Part shown: piece by piece, positions 61,622 to 64,000 of the stretch | How positions within the stretch are numbered: the stretch's first letter is position 1 | Layout of the letters: each line of letters opens with the position of its first letter | Source: Rhodospirillales bacterium | GTDB taxonomy: Bacteria > Pseudomonadota > Alphaproteobacteria > Rhodospirillales > SHVQ01 | Direction: 5' to 3' | Assembly (NCBI GenBank): GCA_009694195.1 | Contig: SHVQ01000011.1 | Span: forward strand, 1-64,000 | DNA: 64,000 nucleotides | Notes under the pieces: generated by a model | What the model was told of the DNA's origin: nothing | The model's input: the letters and a program-made list of their open reading frames with translations, nothing else | Databases searched by the model: none | Program-made: the position numbers and the translations under genes

Positions 61622-62632
61622 TCAAACGACCTGAAACCCGTGCGCGTAAGGGTCTCGGCCGTCGACGAAGATCGTGTTCAACCCGGTCGTCCGCGCCCAG
61701 CCCTTGATGACGGGGCGGATCGCCGTGCGGTTGCCAAGCGGTTCGGCCGAGTCCACGCGGCCGTGGAACAGGCTTCCGATGATGCTTTCGTGGACGAACG
61801 CGTCGCCGACCTTGAGGGCGCCGCGGTCGAACAACTGCGCCATGCGGGCCGATGTCCCGGTGCCGCAGGGCGAGCGGTCGATCGCCTTGTCGCCGTAGAA
61901 GACGGCGTTGCGGGCGTGGGCCTGGGCGTCGCGCGCGCGCCCCGTCCACATCACGTGGGTGACGTTCCGGATGGTCGGGTCCTCGGGATGCACCACCGAT
62001 AGTTTTTTGTTGAGCGCCTGGCGGACGAGCGGGCTGAGGCGCAGGATATCGGCGACGCTCACCCCGTCGAGCCCGGGATAGTTGGGCTGCTCCTCGATGA
62101 TCGCGTAGAAGTTTCCGCCGTAGGCGATGTCGCACGTGAGCTCGCCCACGCCCGGGCATTCGAACCGGACGCCGGCCTCGTGGAGGAAGCTCGCGACGTT
62201 GCGGATGCTGACCGATTCGACGAACCGGCCGTTCCGCTCGAAGCTCGCCTCGACGACGCCCGCGGGGGCATCGAGGCGGAGCTTGCCCGTCTCGCGGGGC
62301 GAAACGATCCCATGCTCGAGCGCCATGGTGACGGTTCCGATGGTGCCGTGGCCGCACATGGGCAGGCACCCCGTCGTCTCGATGAAGACGATGCCTAAGT
62401 CGCAATCGGGCCGCAAGGGCGGATAGAGCACGGAGCCGGACATCAGGTCGTGGCCGCGGGGCTCGAACATGAGGGCGCGGCGCACCCAGTCGAAATGCGC
62501 GATGAAATACTGGCGGCGCTCGCTCATCGTCGCGCCTTCGAGCGCAGGGCCCCCACCGACGACCATGCGGACCGGATTTCCGCAGGTGTGGCCGTCGATG
62601 CAAAAGAAGGTGTGCGAGGATACGTCTGTCAC
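61622..62632 (-). CDS. Proline racemase / 4-hydroxyproline 2-epimerase family
   Basis: The 336-residue protein has the two catalytic cysteines of true racemases/epimerases, C93 in PMCGHGTIG and C256 in SPCGTGTSA. Dehydratases of this family have threonine at the second site instead. GTG at 62632 is used, with a GGAG site eight bases upstream. A TTG at 62698 is the alternative. An FAD amino-acid oxidase lies directly upstream, which is the usual neighbour of 4-hydroxyproline epimerase, so hydroxyproline is the best guess over proline. Confidence 0.85.
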   Translation of the reverse strand: MTDVSSHTFFCIDGHTCGNPVRMVVGGGPALEGATMSERRQYFIAHFDWVRRALMFEPRGHDLMSGSVLYPPLRPDCDLGIVFIETTGCLPMCGHGTIGTVTMALEHGIVSPRETGKLRLDAPAGVVEASFERNGRFVESVSIRNVASFLHEAGVRFECPGVGELTCDIAYGGNFYAIIEEQPNYPGLDGVSVADILRLSPLVRQALNKKLSVVHPEDPTIRNVTHVMWTGRARDAQAHARNAVFYGDKAIDRSPCGTGTSARMAQLFDRGALKVGDAFVHESIIGSLFHGRVDSAEPLGNRTAIRPVIKGWARTTGLNTIFVDGRDPYAHGFQVV

Positions 62633-62694
62633 GCGCCTGTCTCCCGTGCGGATGGTAGAGGACGCGTTCCCGCCGATCAACGTCGGGGGCGCCT

Positions 62695-63933
62695 TCAAAA
62701 GCGGTCGACGCGATAGGGCCGGAGGTCGATCCCGGGGTCGCGACCGGCCGCCATGTCGGCGACGATCTTCCCGGTGCGCGCGGCCAGCGTCAGGCCGACG
62801 TGCCCGTGCCCGAACGCGAAAAGGACGTTCTTATGGACGGGCGAGCGCGAGATCACGGGAAGCGAGTCCGGCATGGACGGGCGGAACCCCATCCAGCGGG
62901 TCATCCCCGCCGTCTCGAGGCCGGGAAGCCAGGGGCGCGCCGATTTCAGAAGAATGTCGGCCCGCCGCCAGTCGGGGGGCGCGTCGAGTCCGCCGAGCTC
63001 CACCGTGCCGGCAAGACGGATCCCGGTTTCGAGCGGCGTCATCGCGACCGCGCGCTCGCTCGAATGAACGGGGTGGCGCAACAACACGCCGGGCGTGGGC
63101 AAGTGCACGTGGTAGCCGCGCTCGGTATCCAGGGGGACCGCGCTTCCGAGCTTGGCGGCGAGCGGCTTCGACCACGCCCCGGCGGCGATCACCACATGGT
63201 CGCAAGGGTGCGATCCGGCGTCCGTCAGCACGGCCCTCGGCCCGTCCGGCCCGACCTCGAATCCCCGCACGTCGGCCTTCACGACGGCGCCCCCGTGCCG
63301 TACGACGGCCTCGGCAAGGACCTGAACCAGCCTGTAATTGTCGACCACGTGGGCCACGTCCGGATAGAACAGCGCCCGCACGAAGAGGGGCGCCAGCCCC
63401 GGTTCCAGCTGACGGAGCTCGTGGACGTCCAATTCTTCGATGCGGACGCCGCGCCGGCGCTCGATGTCCATGATCGGCTTCAGCGCATGGAAGCCCTTCT
63501 CCGTTTCGAACACCTCGATTTTTCCTGCGCGCTGGATCATGCCCTTCGCACCAGCGGCTTCAAGAAGAGGGTTGAAGGCATCGACCGCGCCTTTCATGAG
63601 CTCGCCCAAGGAGATCGAGAGCGCTTCCACGCGCGCCGTGGTGCTTTCCGCGAGAAACCGTAGGAGCCAGGGCGCAAGCTTGGGCAGGTAGCGCCAACGG
63701 ATGGCGAGGGGTCCCAGCGGGTCCAACAGCATTTTGGGCACCCGCCAGAGGATGCCCGGCGTCTGCACGGGGACGACGGCCCACGTCGCCAAAATCGAGG
63801 CATTGCCGAAGGACGCGCCTTCGCCGGGGCCCTGACGGTCGATGAGGGTCACCCGTTGTCCGGCGGTCGCCAACGATAGAGCCGAACAGACGCCGACGAT
63901 CCCGGCGCCGACGACGACCGTATGTTGGGTCAT
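62695..63933 (-). CDS. FAD-dependent D-amino-acid dehydrogenase/oxidase (DAO family)
   Basis: The 412-residue flavoprotein has the dinucleotide motif VVVGAGIVGVCSAL at the N-terminus, the FAD-linked block DRQGPGEGASFGNASI and a C-terminal VLFAFGHGHVGLTLAARTG, typical of DadA-like enzymes. With the epimerase downstream, it would oxidise cis-4-hydroxy-D-proline to pyrroline-4-hydroxy-2-carboxylate. It starts 13 bp after the stop of a truncated upstream gene. Confidence 0.9.
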   Translation of the reverse strand: MTQHTVVVGAGIVGVCSALSLATAGQRVTLIDRQGPGEGASFGNASILATWAVVPVQTPGILWRVPKMLLDPLGPLAIRWRYLPKLAPWLLRFLAESTTARVEALSISLGELMKGAVDAFNPLLEAAGAKGMIQRAGKIEVFETEKGFHALKPIMDIERRRGVRIEELDVHELRQLEPGLAPLFVRALFYPDVAHVVDNYRLVQVLAEAVVRHGGAVVKADVRGFEVGPDGPRAVLTDAGSHPCDHVVIAAGAWSKPLAAKLGSAVPLDTERGYHVHLPTPGVLLRHPVHSSERAVAMTPLETGIRLAGTVELGGLDAPPDWRRADILLKSARPWLPGLETAGMTRWMGFRPSMPDSLPVISRSPVHKNVLFAFGHGHVGLTLAARTGKIVADMAAGRDPGIDLRPYRVDRF

Positions 63934-63946
63934 GGGGGCCCTCGGG

Positions 63947-64000
63947 TCAGCCGCCTTGCCGGTGCTTCGTCGGGAACGGCACCAGATCCTCGGCGGCGAG
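63947..64000 (-). CDS. Partial CDS, C-terminus only
   Basis: The last 17 codons of a gene run off the right edge, ending LAAEDLVPFPTKHRQGG and a TGA at 63949-63947. It is 13 bp upstream of the FAD oxidase and on the same strand, so probably the operon's preceding gene. The family cannot be identified from so little. Confidence 0.6.
   Translation of the reverse strand, partial: LAAEDLVPFPTKHRQGG

Overview
The window looks like chromosomal DNA from a GC-rich alphaproteobacterium. The gene order rne / amiC-mrcA-prfB, the presence of EipB (DUF1849), the ATM1-type ABC exporter, the anmK/tyrS divergent pair and an IscR-controlled SUF operon with a CysE head all point that way. I cannot place it below class; nothing here is a 16S or marker gene that would settle an order. 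Coding density is high, and most genes are packed head to tail, often with ATGA stop/start overlaps. No tRNA, rRNA, CRISPR array, transposase or integrase gene was seen.

Layout. (1) 1-750: a lower-GC edge ending in a 3' fragment of guaA (GMP synthase), probably the scar of an element that targets guaA. (2) 0.75-3.2 kb: a small membrane protein, a small lipoprotein and an ATM1-type exporter. (3) 3.2-4.0 kb: an orphan gene set in dispersed repeats. (4) 4.0-16.2 kb, minus strand: one long sulfur-trafficking operon, cysE-iscR-csd-csd-sufBCDS-sufU-sufT-sufA-fdx-tenA-mnmA, driven by a promoter overlapped by a good IscR box. (5) 16.3-25.6 kb: alpha/beta hydrolase, fliL, a frameshifted bcp-type peroxiredoxin, an FkbM methyltransferase, glnE, and a divergent AsmA/YhdP-like protein. 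(6) 25.7-31.4 kb: a tandem pair of D-2-hydroxyacid dehydrogenases behind tyrS, divergent anmK, and prfB with its programmed frameshift. (7) 31.5-38.5 kb: mrcA, amiC and divergent rne. (8) 38.5-46 kb: an aminotransferase and a set of envelope proteins (lipoprotein gamma-glutamyltransferase, BepA-like protease, DUF3047, DsbA-like, PDZ-only, EipB). (9) 46-52 kb: wecB-wecC, an unknown lipoprotein in a lower-GC patch, an anion permease, and two tandem SGNH proteins, the first of which has lost its catalytic residues. (10) 52-64 kb: an accessory metabolic region with a CbiX protein, a GSA-aminomutase-like aminotransferase, aldehyde dehydrogenase, dienelactone hydrolase, carbamoylase-type amidohydrolase, a second tandem pair of D-2-hydroxyacid dehydrogenases with an abnormal active site, SirB1, and a hydroxyproline-type epimerase plus FAD amino-acid oxidase.

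How it works together. The SUF block covers cysteine supply (CysE), sulfur release (three cysteine desulfurases), Fe-S assembly (SufBCD, SufU, SufT, SufA, ferredoxin), Fe-S sensing (IscR) and a sulfur consumer (MnmA tRNA thiolation), with the ATM1 exporter nearby. The middle of the window is cell-envelope and housekeeping. Four tandem paralogue pairs (csd, two D-2HDH pairs, SGNH) and a family of hairpin-forming intergenic repeats are the main unusual features. I found no clear new defence or mobile system. The best candidates for something undescribed are the degenerate SGNH/active SGNH pair, the His/Glu-less D-2HDH pair within the 53-64 kb catabolic cluster, and the guaA-targeted island edge.
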